Shown here: one piece after another, positions 23,784 to 35,884 of the stretch | Layout: each line of letters begins with the position of its first letter | Position numbering within the stretch: the stretch's first letter is position 1 | DNA from: Aplectana chamaeleonis | Taxonomy: Eukaryota > Nematoda > Chromadorea > Rhabditida > Cosmocercidae | Length of the DNA stretch: 64,000 nt | Direction of reading: 5' to 3' | Assembly (NCBI GenBank): GCA_029168955.1 | Contig: JAPDOI010001724.1 | Coordinates: 1-64,000, forward strand | Made by a program: the position numbers and the translations under genes | Notes under the pieces: model-generated | Databases searched by the model: none | What the model was told of the DNA's origin: nothing | Seen by the model: the letters and a program-made list of their open reading frames with translations, nothing else

Positions 23784-24757
23784 GTCGTTTTCAGTGATTT
23801 TGCGCGGTTTTTCAACATAGCTATTATGCAATATTCTGAGTTCCCATTATATATGAAACTCTAAAACTCGAAAACAAAATCCATCGTTAGCGATGTCTGT
23901 AACTTTAATTCATGGAAATAGCAATTTTTACAAGAAACCTGACAGTTATGCATTTCCTAATGTATTCTGAAATGCTCCCACCTCTACCAATTTATCGATG
24001 ACGAGAATTCTGAAACCACGGTTAGCTTTAATTTCTACACTGTCAGAGCCGGCCTGTAATGTCTTCGTCTCACTGAAACAACTCTGTATGAGCCTTCATG
24101 GGGGCAACGGCTAATATTTTACTTAGAGCACTCCCTGCTAAAAGTTCCTCGCTTTTCAGCACCTTTTTGTGAGCTGTAGCTCATGAGTTTCATGGTTTTT
24201 CTCACGACCGCTTTAGGCAGCGTTTCGAATTTATCAGTTAATAAACTCGCTCTTTATTGTTAAGCTTATGAAAAGGTGTGAGACAAAGCTTCGAGGTGGT
24301 TATGAGAAGCATTCTCCTTCGAAACAAAGCGATTAGACTTTCAAAATAATGTCATTTTATCGATTTTTATTTTATATAAAGTGATTTTTCTTTTTTATTG
24401 ATCCGAAAATGGGTAAAAGTAAGGATGAAAAAACCAATGAAGTTCACGCAGCAAATATTCACCTTTCAAAGGAAATATCACGTGATGCCAAAGTTTTCAA
24501 TTCTTCGTGCATAAATTCCAATATAAAAAACGCTGGAACTCGTTTCTCGACCCTTCCGTAGCTGTATGTATCTGAGCTTTTCCTGCTTGCATTCGTCTAC
24601 AAAACCGGCTGGCTCTGCAAAAACAGTGTTTTAACATAAAAAAAGTAGCAGTGGCATGACTCTTGAATGCTGTCGACGACCGAGTGCGCAGTCTCGTTAT
24701 CTGCTTGATTGTGGTATCCAGAGTAACTCTTTGACGTTGATGGCGGGTCTTACCTTA
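23784..24757. other. No gene recognised
   Basis: AT-rich intergenic sequence. No exon, RNA gene or complete repeat was identified by eye. Confidence 0.4.
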
Positions 24758-25053
24758 GGGGCAGTCCATAGCGGACGATCAGCGGCAAAGCGTCAAGGCG
24801 TCGGAGCGTCATAGGCCAGTGCTGAAACGCTAGCGCATGACGCTCGGCGGCTGGCGCAAGCAACGTGTCCGAGGACGGCACGTGGTTAACGATGGTATCT
24901 ATAATATTAGTGACAGCCGCTGCTGCCTATATGCCTCCACCGTCAGCTATAGGGCGGCTGTAGTGGTCGCTGGGGAGTCAGATCAATAACGCATGGTAAA
25001 GATGCAAACTCCCAGCGTCACTTGGCGTTAGGTCGTATGCTATGGTCTGAACC
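24758..25053. mobile_element. Tourist-like MITE with TTA target duplication
   Basis: The left end GGGGCAGTCCATAGCGGACG and right end CGTATGCTATGGTCTGAACC are imperfect inverted repeats of about 20 bp flanked by TTA on both sides (24755-24757 and 25054-25056). A 3-bp TTA/TAA duplication is typical of PIF/Harbinger. The right TTA overlaps the TTAA of the next element. Confidence 0.65.
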
Positions 25054-25057
25054 TTAA

Positions 25058-25518
25058 AGGCATCGTACGCGCAGAAAACCGTATATTATTTTTTGATGTT
25101 TTTGTATAGCTTGGCCTCTCTAATGAACGAAAATGTCGGAGGGGCCCATGAAAAACCTTCATTTGTAAAGAAAAGTCAATCGGAACACATTGTAAATACG
25201 AATTTGAATTTTGCGCCAAAATCCTTTTTGAGGGTTTTCTGCTTCTGGAGGCCTCGTCACCGTCATTTTCGGAGTTTTTCTGCATGTGGAGTTCGTGACG
25301 TAACTATTTTTCATGTTGTCCTACGGTCGCACCAACATTCTAGGAAAAAGTGCTAGATGACTGGTGAGAAATGGTGGCGGATCTTCATCTTTGACGCCTT
25401 CCAACCTCATTGCCCAACGTTTTTGACGCGCCAAAGTTTACCAGTGTGGTCTACCGGGCCCAATCATGAAATTGAGCCTGGAAAACACGAAAACTAATTT
25501 TCAGCGCTAACGATGCCT
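25058..25518. mobile_element. TTAA-flanked MITE, family A (copy 1)
   Basis: The ends are AGGCATCGTACGCGCAGAAA and TTTTCAGCGCTAACGATGCCT, with TTAA at 25054-25057 and 25519-25522. A well preserved second copy is at 39600-40035; single decayed ends occur near 32100, 32945 and 33625. No transposase. Confidence 0.88.
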
Positions 25519-25691
25519 TTAAAGCGAGTTTCGTGCAAAAAAGCAAACGGTGCATGGAATGAAGTCTGGACAGCGCAGACCGGTGGATATCACTCGATAA
25601 TTATCGGAAATTTGAGGTGGCGAAATTATGGCTTGTGGCCAAAACCTCCACGAAGTCCTTAGGTACACAGCCTGAGGTGTTTCGGACTTAA

Positions 25692-26236
25692 AGGCAATGA
25701 TCGCAATCAAATATGCTTGTCTTCTTCTCCTCTCTAAACCCTTTCCTGAGTCTCGAGTAGTAGGACTCATAAGAAATATCGCGAGAAAACCACTGTTTTG
25801 GGCCAATTTTGAAGCCTGGACTTTCTTGTCTTTTGATGGTGGACGAGCCCACTCCACATCATCGGCATCGATGACCTCTATCAAGAACATCAGCTGGCTT
25901 GAAATTGAATTTCAATGTATGAACCTTCGGATTTATGTACACATCTAGTCAAAAACATTGACTGGAGTGCTTTCTTTCATTGCTCAACTGTTTTTACTAT
26001 GTAAATTTGCATTTACTTCTTCCTCTGAATGTCGATGATTTTTGACTGCTCAGCATGAGAATGCGATCTTTCTGTTCGGTGCTGTGCACGTGTGCACGAA
26101 CTAGCATCTTTGGGCCCTAGAAACTCTAATTCTAGCCCGTTTTTCACCGCGCTACCTTCATAGTTTTTCGGCTCATTCTGACCTAAGCTGATTTATGTAG
26201 TTTTTTCGACAACGTCTTTCATCGTGACCACTGCCT
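25692..26236. mobile_element. TTAA-flanked MITE, family B' (copy 1)
   Basis: The ends AGGCAATGATCGCAATC and CATCGTGACCACTGCCT are flanked by TTAA. The interior (GTAAATTTGCATTTACTTC, GAATGTCGATGATTTTTGAC, CACGTGTGCACGAACT) matches 42007-42540 in reverse orientation. Frames such as 25519-25890 minus lie inside the element and are not genes. Confidence 0.85.
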
Positions 26237-26249
26237 TTAAAGCCCTAGT

Positions 26250-27880
26250 AAGTGGGACGGCGACATTTTATGCAATGTATGAGATACCTCCGCGATACAG
26301 TTGCGTACGCTGTATCTCTGGAACGTTCCCGGTGTACACTCAAACGTCTGCTGGGTCTAGTAGAAGCAGAGACAACAACGACCAGGTGACAACAGACTTG
26401 CACACACGCCGCCTTGACCACGGTAATCGGAAAGGAAGTTAGAAAGATATTCAACATTACATGGCGTGCGCTAGCATTATGGACTCCTTGGAGCAAAACA
26501 GCAAAGCGCGCGCCTATGAATGCGCAATCTATAAATTGTTTAGGATATCGCTGAACCTGGTGATACCACAGCTGCGTCGCGGCTTACTGATCGAAAAACA
26601 TGAAAGATATCTATCATTTCTGGATGACATGCAGAACTTGTTCATCTTCAGATCCATATCTTTACCCTAGACAACCTGAGACAATGATTGTAAAGTATAC
26701 AGTTGGGATTTTCATGTGCAGGCATATGATGATGATTGATTATCAATTCGCGAATATCGCAGGAGAGTGCCACTTTAATGATGACTGGCGCAGTGGAATT
26801 TCTATGCACACGAAAATAGCGCAGAGCAAATTGTTAGCTCGGAATCTTCACAAAGTAGGTATCGGTGTGTGCGGGGTATCCTAGATGAGGAGCTTTCATA
26901 TGTATGATACCCACCACAGCCAAGACTTCGATTTGAATATAATAGCTCGTGGATGGCAAGCACGTGAAACATGATTGCAAGTGAACCATGACGAGGTCAG
27001 AAGGAAACGCTGGAGATGAACGGTAGTAAGCGTTGGAAAATACCTGAGATTACTTGCTGCTAGAAGTGCATCATATAGAGTATTGGTAAACGAGTTGACG
27101 CGCATGCAAAGCCGTGGACGTGTCATGCTTGAAATCGTAACTCAATACACGCTGTATTCTCGCAAGCTTGTCATTATAATGATTTTGTACTAGTACGGGT
27201 TATAAATTTGGTCAGAATACGACATGAACGTGCAGCTGGAATTTTTATGACTTTGCGACAAGTCGCATTATTGTGAAAGAGGATCCGTCACGGAAAGCAG
27301 AACTCCGAGTTCAACTTTCACGCAGAAAGTAACTTCAAAATCATTGCTTCAATAAATATTTATCATGTAACAACCTGTCAATATGCAACTATTTGCATGA
27401 ATAACATATTATACATTAGCGTTAGAGATCATAAAAACCACACAGTGCTCGTATCCCGTCATTTCGACAACAACGCCATAGTTAGCCTATAGTTTTAAGA
27501 GAATTAAATTCTATTCAAAGGCACTGTATTAACGAATGAGTGACCCGTGCTTATAATCCTTGTAATTATGGAGCGTCTCCGACACTAGGTTGATACGGTC
27601 TAACCCATAGGGTATACCTCCACACCTATTCCGGCGCAACTTTGTTGTTCTTAATTCCAGTTGGAGCCGCCGCGGTTGATGAGAGCGACGTTTCCTCTTC
27701 GTCTCCATCCAGGCTGATATCGTCGGGTGGGGTGAGGGCCCGAGCTGGTGGCGATCGAACGAATTTTCCAAGCCTATAAAAAAATAAGGAGACTTAGTCG
27801 CCTTATCCTATTTAGCTGTAGACAGATATGGGAAGCATGTATGCAGAAAAGGGCAGCGTATGATATCATCGAAATGCAGC
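26250..27880. other. No gene recognised
   Basis: A 69-codon frame at 26461-26670 (plus) has an ordinary composition (it begins MACASIMDSLEQNSKA) but no recognisable domain, splice partner or poly(A) signal. The rest is AT-rich and non-coding as far as can be seen. Confidence 0.4.
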
Positions 27881-27885
27881 ATTAA

Positions 27886-28356
27886 GGGCACGGGGCATCC
27901 GAGAATACTTTTCAGATTTTGTGCTTATCTTGAAGAGAATAGCTAGCTGACCACAATGGTGTCGTTCAAAGCCCTTTACAAACGAAGTTATGGCACCTGA
28001 AATATGCCAATGTTTTGAAGGCGAAAATTTGGTGAACGGAGTGTCTTAGGTCTGAATTTCTCCTCACTCGCAGTCGCTGAGCGAGAATGAGTCAGGATGA
28101 AGACAGACCAGCTCAAGAGCGAAATTTGAAGACGCCGATGAAATTCGTCCATTCACCTAGCTGTTACTGAGTTCGAAAATCAAGAAAAAGGAGCCTGGCC
28201 CGTGTTGTTGACCGGAGGGGTCGGGCCCGTTGGTGTTGCTTAAATCGATGATTTTGAAGACTCGATATCTCGCACTTCGCAAATGCTGTATAGGAGTGGT
28301 CTCATACACAGTTACATGAAAATCACAAATTTCATGTCTGAGGATGTACTGTACCT
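27886..28356. mobile_element. TTAA-flanked MITE, family C (copy 2)
   Basis: The ends GGGCACGGGGCATCC and GGATGTACTGTACCT are flanked by TTAA at 27882-27885 and 28357-28360. The interior parallels copy 1 (TTCAGATTT...CTTATCTTGA, GGCCCGT repeats, TCGATATCTCGCA). Confidence 0.85.
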
Positions 28357-28780
28357 TTAAACCATACACGACAGCGTGTCCTACCGGTGGGACACGCTTT
28401 TCAAAAATCGATTACTTGTTCACAAGTATGGGTTTTTGAACATTCTCATGTGAAATGTATTAACTAATCGTAAACTCACTACGGAAGTCGTGGTCCGTCG
28501 GCAGCTCCACTTGAGCACAATGTTCGAGGTTATGTGGAAATATCTGAGGCTCAATAAATATCCGCTGTATAAACAATTTCGCGAGCGCATTATGAGTTCT
28601 TTTTCCTCTTAATGACGTTTCTTACCCCCCCCCTTTCATACTTCGGAGACGACGAAAAAAATCGCAGAGATTCGCGAAAAAAATCGCTGAAATCCGCAAT
28701 TTTCGCCACTGGTATTACGTTTTTCCCTAGAAACTGGCTAATCGTGCGAGGACCATCTGACGTCACGGGTAAGGAAGCAG

Positions 28781-28934
28781 GGGACAGGGGCTCTCTACAC
28801 ACCGAGGGAGGAGTAGTCCCGCTTGTGGTGGCTCTAATTCCACTCGGGACCACTTCGCTCGCGCTGAGTGACGTGGCGTTTCAAACTGCAAGAACGGGAC
28901 AACTCCTCCCTCGGTGTGTAGACAGCCCCTGTCC
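28781..28934. mobile_element. Short MITE with GGGACAGGGGCTCTCT end (copy 2)
   Basis: GGGACAGGGGCTCTCTACAC at the left pairs with GTGTAGACAGCCCCTGTCC at the right. The arms extend inward through GGGAGGAGT(T/A)GTCCCG. It shares the interior GGCTCTAATTCCACTCGGGA with copy 1 at 23621-23777. A target duplication is not obvious here. Confidence 0.88.
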
Positions 28935-29089
28935 AGGACGCAGAGGAATCTTTGTAGTATTGAAGGGAATGGATTTCGTCCATTTTCTGAGAGATGTTTG
29001 CACTCAGTAATTGTGCCTTCTCCTGTTTGGGAATGCTCCGTACAATGCGACAAGACTTCAGAAGCAGATTTCTGGCCACCGTACGGATT

Positions 29090-30570
29090 GGATAGCGTTG
29101 CAAGGAGTGAGCAGGACTTCGGGGGGAATTGTGCAGGATATAAGTGGGAGTGGGCAGGACTTCAGTGGGAATGTTCAGGAGTTCAGTGGGAGTGTGCAGG
29201 ACTTCGGGGGTAGTTTGGAGGACGTCATAGAAAGTGTGCAGGACTTCGGTAGGAGTGTGCAGGACGTGATAGAAAGCGTGCAGGACTTCAGTGAGAGTGT
29301 GCAGATGAACATCAACAGGAACCTGAATAACAAGCTGCACGCCTTTCTGCTGCGTGCTGTCCAGTGAATCGCAGCGGAAGCAGACTTGTGCACTCTCCGA
29401 GCTGTACTGCACGACTATTGGGATCAGAATATCATTTTTCCTATATTCTTAGACCGGGCATTGCATTTTTCCATCTACAGTCTGTACGAATCGCACTGAT
29501 ACTGGCACGGATCGCACTGGTGTGTTATGATATATGTGCACCGAGTTCGCGGCAACGCGAAATAAGAATCGCAAAGCACGAGTGCTATCCGTGCCCAGCG
29601 TAGATGGACAAATGCAATGCCCGGTCCGAGAATCCAAATATATGATGTTGTTATCCCAATGCTCGTACAGGACAGCTCGAAGAGTGTGCAAAAGTTTGAT
29701 GCCGCTGCGCAGCACCAGACAGCACGCAGCAGAAAGGCGTGCAGGTTGTTGCCAGGTTTCTGTTTCTGCCCATCTGCGCACTCCCACTGAAGTCCTGCGC
29801 ACTTTCTATGACGTCCTGCACACTCCCACTGGTATGCTGAACACTCACTTTATATCACGTTCTGCACACTCCCACTGATGTCCTGCACACTTTCTGTGGT
29901 GTCCTGCACACTCCCACTGAAGTCCTGCGCACTTTCTATGACGTCCTGCATACTCCCACTGGTGACCTGCACACTCACTTTATAACACGTCCTGCACACT
30001 CCCACTGATGTCCTGCACACTTTCTGTGGTGTCCTGCACACCTTCTATGACGTTCTGCACACGCCCACTGGTGTGCTGCACACTCACTTTATATCACGTC
30101 CTGCACACTCCCACTGATGTCCTGTACACTTTATGTGGTGTCCTGCACACTCCCACTGAAGTCCTGCGCACTTTCTATGACGTCCTGAACACTCCCACTG
30201 GTGTCCTGCACACTCACTTAATATCACGTCCTGCACACTCCCACTGATATCCTGCACACTTTCTGTGGTGTCCTGCACACTCCCACTGAAGTCCTGCGCA
30301 CTTTCTATGACGTCCTGCACACTCCCACTGGTCTCCTGCACACTCACTTTATATCACGTCCTGCACACTCCCACTGATGTCCTGCACACTTTCTGTGGTG
30401 TCCTGCACACTCCCACTGATGTCCTGCGCACTTTCTATGACGTCCTGCACACTCCCACTGATGTCCTGCACACTTTCTGTGGTGTCCTGCACACTCCCAC
30501 TGATGTTCTGTGCACCTTCTATGACGTTCTGCACACTCCCGCTTAAGTACTGCGCACTTTTATACACAAT
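29090..30570. mobile_element. Foldback element with minisatellite arms
   Basis: The centre lies near 29525-29535. Left-arm blocks 29311-29520 (AAGCTGCACGCCTTTCTGCT, GACCGGGCATTGCATTT, CGTACGAATCGCACTG-type) recur inverted at 29535-29775 (AGCAGAAAGGCGTGCAGGTT, AAATGCAATGCCCGGTC). Outside these, ~30-bp repeats of GTGCAGGACTTCAGTGGGA fill 29098-29310. Their reverse complement TCCCACTGAAGTCCTGC fills 29775-30560, organised as 60-120 bp higher-order units. The right minisatellite is about four times longer than the left. The many ORFs here (for example 28834-29412 minus) are repeat artefacts. Confidence 0.9.
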
Positions 30571-30599
30571 ACTCTATGCAACCTTAACAAAAATATGCT

Positions 30600-32090
30600 G
30601 CTAACTTTTCTAGGATGACGCCATTGCGACAAGTATCATCTCAACCATTCTTCTCGCAAATCTTCAAGCTGCAAAAAACTCGCTGAGAAAAATTCGAGGA
30701 ATTCGAAAAAACAACTGTGAGCGGCATTCATCGCCGCAATCCGCCTCGAAAATCGCAGCTTGAATTCGCGTTTTTTTTTCGCCAGCGATAAAATTCGCGA
30801 TACTCTAGTATGCTTAACCACTGCAGATCTGCGATTTTTCTCGCAGTTTTCGAAGTATGAATGGGGGGTTAGCGTTCTCTGCAGGAAAGGTTAGTCACGT
30901 TCGATCCACCTTGAATCGTGTCATTACCATGACAACATCTACCTTGACCCCGAAACATCGATTTTCTTCAATTAAAACTTTTTTACCCACTATAACCAAA
31001 CCTAGACCATACAAGATTTGGAAAAAGATATCAGGCTCCTGAATCGCACTCGAAGAAACTCTTTTATGTGCATATCATCGGAGCAGTTGTGACAAAATAA
31101 TATTCCGGCTTGACCCTGCCGTGACTTCAAGCATTTGTTTCTCTGGATAGAAAGTGTTTTGAGCGGAAATTCTGGCAAACGCAATATTGCACGCGGTCGT
31201 GAATGGGTTAAGGGCAGAATACTCTTGAAAATTATATCAATTTTGTAATGAAATTTCAGGTTTAGAACTGGTAGTAGTGGAAGCTAAGAAAAAATCAGAC
31301 GGAAACGTGATATAAAATGGTTGAGATAGCGGGGTAAATAGACTGTCTACACTAGAACGCTTACGTTGTTGGAAGCATAGGAAACAGGCCGAAGTAACCG
31401 TATTTGGACAACCATTTTGGACGGTTTGTATTCAGGTGCGGGACCTGTAAAAGAAGAGGCGAAGACTGCATGTTCCGGTATTTTAATATGGCTAAAATTC
31501 GAATGTTTCGAATCGTTTTTGGGACCTGCAATGGCGTGAGCGTTCTACTACTCAGAACTTTTTACTCAAGTTGAAAAATCAACTAAGACGCCTCGAACAA
31601 GTATAAAACAATATATCTGGACGTGCACAACTATCAATTCACTTATTTAATTCGAACTTAAATTGTTCGCGGTGGTTTACTTCACAGACTACTAATATTC
31701 AAGCAAAGAGGCTACGGACGAGTAATCTTCAATATATTTTGAGAACGGACAAGTATGAAACTACCTTCGAACAGAGGAGGAATCACAAGCAACTAACTCT
31801 GGACATTGCATCGACTCGCTACACGGACTACTTAAAAACAACATACTGCACCCCTACGTTGTCATGGACATGTTACGAAAAACGAAGTACACAGGAATTT
31901 CATAGACAGGTGGGCTTCATTTTGATTCCAACGTCTTACCTGCGCGGTCGCTCTACCGCACGATTGTGAGTTTCGTTGTCGTAGACTGCCTTGCGGCTCC
32001 AGCTTTTTGTTGAAAGGCAAATTGTTTAGAAACAGTGCTTAGTTTGTACCCTTAGGTACAGTCGTCACGGATCGCACTCACACTCTGCTT
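30600..32090. other. No gene recognised; fragments of the 60595-type element
   Basis: TAGAACGCTTACGTTGTTGGAAGC near 31360 resembles TAGAACGCTCATGCTGTTGGAAGC at 60659, so part of this stretch is an old copy of that MITE. Otherwise AT-rich, with nothing coding seen. Confidence 0.4.
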
Positions 32091-33056
32091 TAATTGGTAA
32101 AGGATCGATCGCGCTGAAAACCAATTCCCATTTTTAGGCTCAATTTCATGAATGAGCCCGGAGGACCACGTCGGTGAAGTTTTGCGCGTCAAAAAAATAT
32201 GGTTCTGAAGTTGGAGTTGTTCAAAATGACGATCCGCCACCAGTCTTCACCAGCCATCTAGCACAAGGAACAGAAGCGCCACCAAAGGCGCAGGTGATTC
32301 AGCATTTGAAGTTTTTGATTCATGAAATTCTAAAATACAAAGTTGCCCAATGGATACATCTTTTTTAAAATAAGTTTCAGCGAACGAAAGGTGATAGAAA
32401 TTCACCCACTTAAAGGCGTTGTTCACGATGGATTTCGTTTTCGAGTTTTCCATATATAATGAGAGCTCTAGTACCCTATATCATAACAACGCTGAAAAAT
32501 CGCAAAAAACCAACGAAAACCCCTTTTTCAGACCGAAAACGTCTCAATCGAAGGAAGAGTCGATCGTTAGAAATCGCCGTTTTGACCAAAGATCTCACGA
32601 TCGACTGAACTTTATCATTCTTTCAAGTGATGTGTGGAGAAGAAAAGGTTAATCGATGTGTGTAAAAAAGTCATTCTTCACGTACTCGTATAATATATTC
32701 CATCAATTTCCCCCTTAGCTGTACTGTATCGATTGTTGACAATTTACTTATATGATGGCTGACAGCAAATTGTGTCAGATGACTGACGGAGGGCCGGCTT
32801 CTTTTGACGGAATTTGAGACATTCGACCTCATTGATCTTCACAATGAGGCATTTTTAACCAAAGAAACTCTCCCTACGTTCTTAGGTGAGCCCAGAAAAT
32901 CATTCGAACAAAAAAAACGATGATTGGTTTTCAGCGCGTGCGATGCCTTTAATGAGTTTAAAGCAAAAAACACATCCGACGTTCGTGAAAAAAACTTCCG
33001 ACTCATGGCACCTGACATACCCAAATTGACGGAGCATGGGTTGGGAATAACTCAAG
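32090..33056. mobile_element. Composite of degraded TTAA-element ends
   Basis: A family A left end (GATCGCGCTGAAAACCAATTCCC near 32108), a family B end (TTAAAGGCGTTGTTCACGATGG at 32410) and a family A right end (GGTTTTCAGCGCGTGCGATGCCTTTAA near 32930-32952) lie in one stretch. This suggests nested and then eroded insertions. Limits approximate. Confidence 0.55.
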
Positions 33057-33065
33057 ACGTTTTAA

Positions 33066-33514
33066 AGGCAAAGTTCACGATAAAATTCACTTCCGATATC
33101 TCCACGGCTTACGGAAGGTCTGGTGCCCTATATAGCAAGGCATGCTTAAAAAGGACACGAAAGACGCGTTTTTGAGCACAAATAGACCCTCTCTTGTTTA
33201 CGTTGATTTTTGAGCGTGGAGGAATTGACCGCTAGAAGGATGATACCTATCAGTGCAATGAAGCGATCAGCTCAATTATCAGCACTTCCTTGACTTGATC
33301 ATTCCTGTGATCTGAGTCTTCATTTGCTCATTCCGAGGGGACGGATCTGGGGCACCAGGCGTGTCTGGGGACCCAAAACGCTTGTTTGCAGCCGTTATTT
33401 CGCCGCTCCTGGCTCGTTTTTTTACCGTTCTTTCGACGCTGAGAGTCTACTATCTTTTTCCCCGATCATTTCACTGTGGAAAGTCAACGAGGATAATCAT
33501 CGTAAACGCTGCCT
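33066..33514. mobile_element. TTAA-flanked MITE, family B2 (plus-oriented copy)
   Basis: It begins AGGCAAAGTTCACGAT after TTAA and ends ATCGTAAACGCTGCCT before TCAA. The interior matches 49284-49729 in reverse, including GGTGCCCTATATAGCAAGGCA and GACTTGATCA. Frames such as 33324-33614 run through it and are not genes. Confidence 0.85.
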
Positions 33515-33978
33515 TCAAAACGGTTCATTTGCGGATGTTGATGATTCTGCGGAGCTTTTCCACTCTAATTCTGCATGTCAGAGATTCGCATGCACCAAAA
33601 ACATGAGAAAATGAGATACGGTTTTTGCGCGTACGATGCCTCTAAGCATCGGCGCAAGCTTGATGCAGGTATGTTATAACAAACGCCAACCGAGATTGCG
33701 CCAACCCACTGCAAGGCACGCAAAGTATCAGTGCGATCCTTGACGACTGTATCAGACCTGCTTTATCATCTGATATTCCTTCTATTCTTTCACATAATTC
33801 AATTTACAAATAACATAAACACTCAGACGGTTCATCTTCGCAGCGTGGTAAGCAGTTCCGACAGTATGTCTAGAGAATACCAGCATTTCGATGATCGCCG
33901 ACTCCCACGTGAGTAGAAAGCGGAACATTAAGGTTTACTCACAGTAGGAGAAGATAGGTCAATGAAATGGTGCATTAA

Positions 33979-34448
33979 AGGGCAGTGTTCACAATGAAAA
34001 AAAAATTCTAGTTTTTTCACAGAAACGTGGGCCTTTCAACCTACTGACGAGAACAGTGCAGAGAGAATCACGAAAAACCATCAGGAAGTGGGAGAAAATT
34101 GCGTGGGTCAGTCAACCCATTGGGCCACCCAGCCCCCCAAACTAATCCTTTCTGAAGAAGCTTGAACACGTAAACAGCCGGCGAGCAAAGATATTGGCTT
34201 CAATAAGAAGCAGTAGATAAGATGAATCACGTTATCACATGGAAAGACTTCATTCCTTCACATCGGTCAATCCTTACATTCACAAAAATATGATGTCTCC
34301 CAAGAGGTCCTGCTTATTGTTGGACGAAAAAAAAAACGCTTTCTCGTATTTTTCAGCAGTTTTTCCTTACGCTGCTGTCACAGTAAGCTCTTGACCTATC
34401 ATAATTAGTAAAAAGCTGAACATCAACGATTTATCGTGAACACTGCCT
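33979..34448. mobile_element. TTAA-flanked MITE, family B3
   Basis: AGGGCAGTGTTCACAATG to TATCGTGAACACTGCCT, with TTAA at both sides (33975-33978, 34449-34452). Its interior block AACCCATTGGGCCACCCAG is shared with the family B1 copy at 51561 in reverse. Confidence 0.85.
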
Positions 34449-34699
34449 TTAAGGTTTACCAGCGCAGGCACATGGAGCTTACATTGAAAATGACACATGC
34501 ACGGTTTTGTACTTGCACGAGTTTTTGGTTGGGCGGTTGCTTTTATCACTAAGGGGTTCTGGAAGCGCTTCAGAGAAAGGTTATAGATTTCACTTGAAGG
34601 GTATTTTAGAGCGCTGATCACGAATCTGAGGTTGATTTGTCGATTTTCAAAAGTTTTCGGCTTAATTCGCAAAAAGCATCTCAGCAAGGAAAGATTTTG

Positions 34700-35120
34700 G
34701 GGGCAAAAGGCTAATTTCGAGATTTCCGGATTTCTTCAATAGATGTGTTTCAAAATCATTCTCTGGGGTTAATTTGATGTGTTTAACACGAATCTGAGAT
34801 CCGTTTTCCAATTTCGTACCTACATACTACGGTAGATTACTGTAGGTATATAGTAGTTCGATCAAGGTCTCAGATTTGATTCAAATTTAGCACCCGGGGG
34901 TTATTCGGGGGTGAATACGAATTTGATGTTCATTCGCCGTTTTTTTCGAACCATTTAGGTAGGTTTTGTCCCCTAAATGGCAAATTACCTATCGTAGCCT
35001 ACAGTAAACCTCAGAATTTTGACAAACAAACTCCAGATTCGTTTTCAGCACCCTAGATTACTGCTACATACAATTTTTGAGCGAAACTTGAATTTTTTCA
35101 GAACCCCAAAAAATTCTGAT
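34700..35120. repeat. Dispersed repeat with TAC(C)TACAGTAA blocks (copy 1)
   Basis: Contains GAATCTGAGATCC, TACGGTAGATTACTGTAGGT, CAAATTTAGCACCCGG and CTACAGTAAACCTCAGAAT. The same order of blocks recurs at 52730-53040 and more weakly at 56270-56590. Non-coding; class unknown. Confidence 0.7.
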
Positions 35121-35391
35121 GGGTAATCTCATTTCGCAAAACTTCAAAAACGCTCATATTTTTAGAACCAGCTGCTAGAGGCGGAGTACTGCAAAGTTTT
35201 ACTATACATGCCCACAAGATACTAGTCATATATTTCGCTTCCGTAGATCCGACATACGCTTTGTATACTTTCCTTGTTAGAAAATGTAGCTGTTCAAAAA
35301 GCTACATCTCAATGCATCCCGAAATCAGTGAAATTGGAGTGAACAACCTTTGTGCTCCTAATAATCGCATTAATTAGTAACTGTGTTTCAG

Positions 35392-35823
35392 GATAAATTT
35401 TAGGCGCGAGATGCGTCAGGATAGCGAATGTGCCGCCGAAAACAACGCAACTGCTATTCCCGACATGACTGTTGGTAAAGATGTACCCGCGAGTAATCCT
35501 GACTTCGACAGTGGTTCCTTAGACATCTCGCTGCATGGGAACGAGGATGTCAGGTGTGTTATTTTTCTCTTCGATCCGGTAATTTAATCACTGTGATTTC
35601 AGTTGGACCGAAGCAGCACCGCAGGACGACGACTTCATGGATGGCGAATCCGACTATTCCCCTCCACCTACACCAGCAAGGTAGCGAAAAGGACAGAAGC
35701 GAGGACGACACAAAACTCAGCACGAGATAGGATCCAATGGTGAAGAAAGAGTCCACGCCGTTTTCTGAACCTTCACCCGAAACCATTGCCGCAATATTAT
35801 TTTTGTTGCTGTTTTCAAATAAA
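35392..35823 (+). CDS. Small acidic protein gene, two exons, or 3' end of a larger gene
   Basis: A splice acceptor CTGTGTTTCAG ends at 35391. The first ATG is at 35411. Exon 35411-35553 joins exon 35603-35684 in phase across a 49-bp intron (GTGTGTT...GATTTCAG), giving 74 residues ending in TAG at 35682-35684. A poly(A) signal AATAAA lies at 35818-35823. The protein is acidic (QDDDFMDGESDYS) and ends SPPPTPAR, which offers proline-directed phosphorylation sites; no known domain was recognised. The frame is also open from the acceptor to the ATG (IN, then FRRE), so this may be the last two exons of a longer gene whose upstream exons I could not find. Alternatively the acceptor may be a spliced-leader trans-splice site. 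It converges on the ammonium transporter gene, whose 3' end is about 740 bp away. Confidence 0.62.
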
Positions 35824-35884
35824 TAGGTCGAACGAGCTTTTCATTTAGTTGTTAATCAACCTAATTGAAGCGGAGTAATAGTAT

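Noticed and set aside
28834..30604. ORFs with HTPTEVLHT and SGSVQD repeats
   Set aside because: Translations of the GTGCAGGACTTC minisatellite in the foldback arms; the same repeats are open in several frames on both strands.
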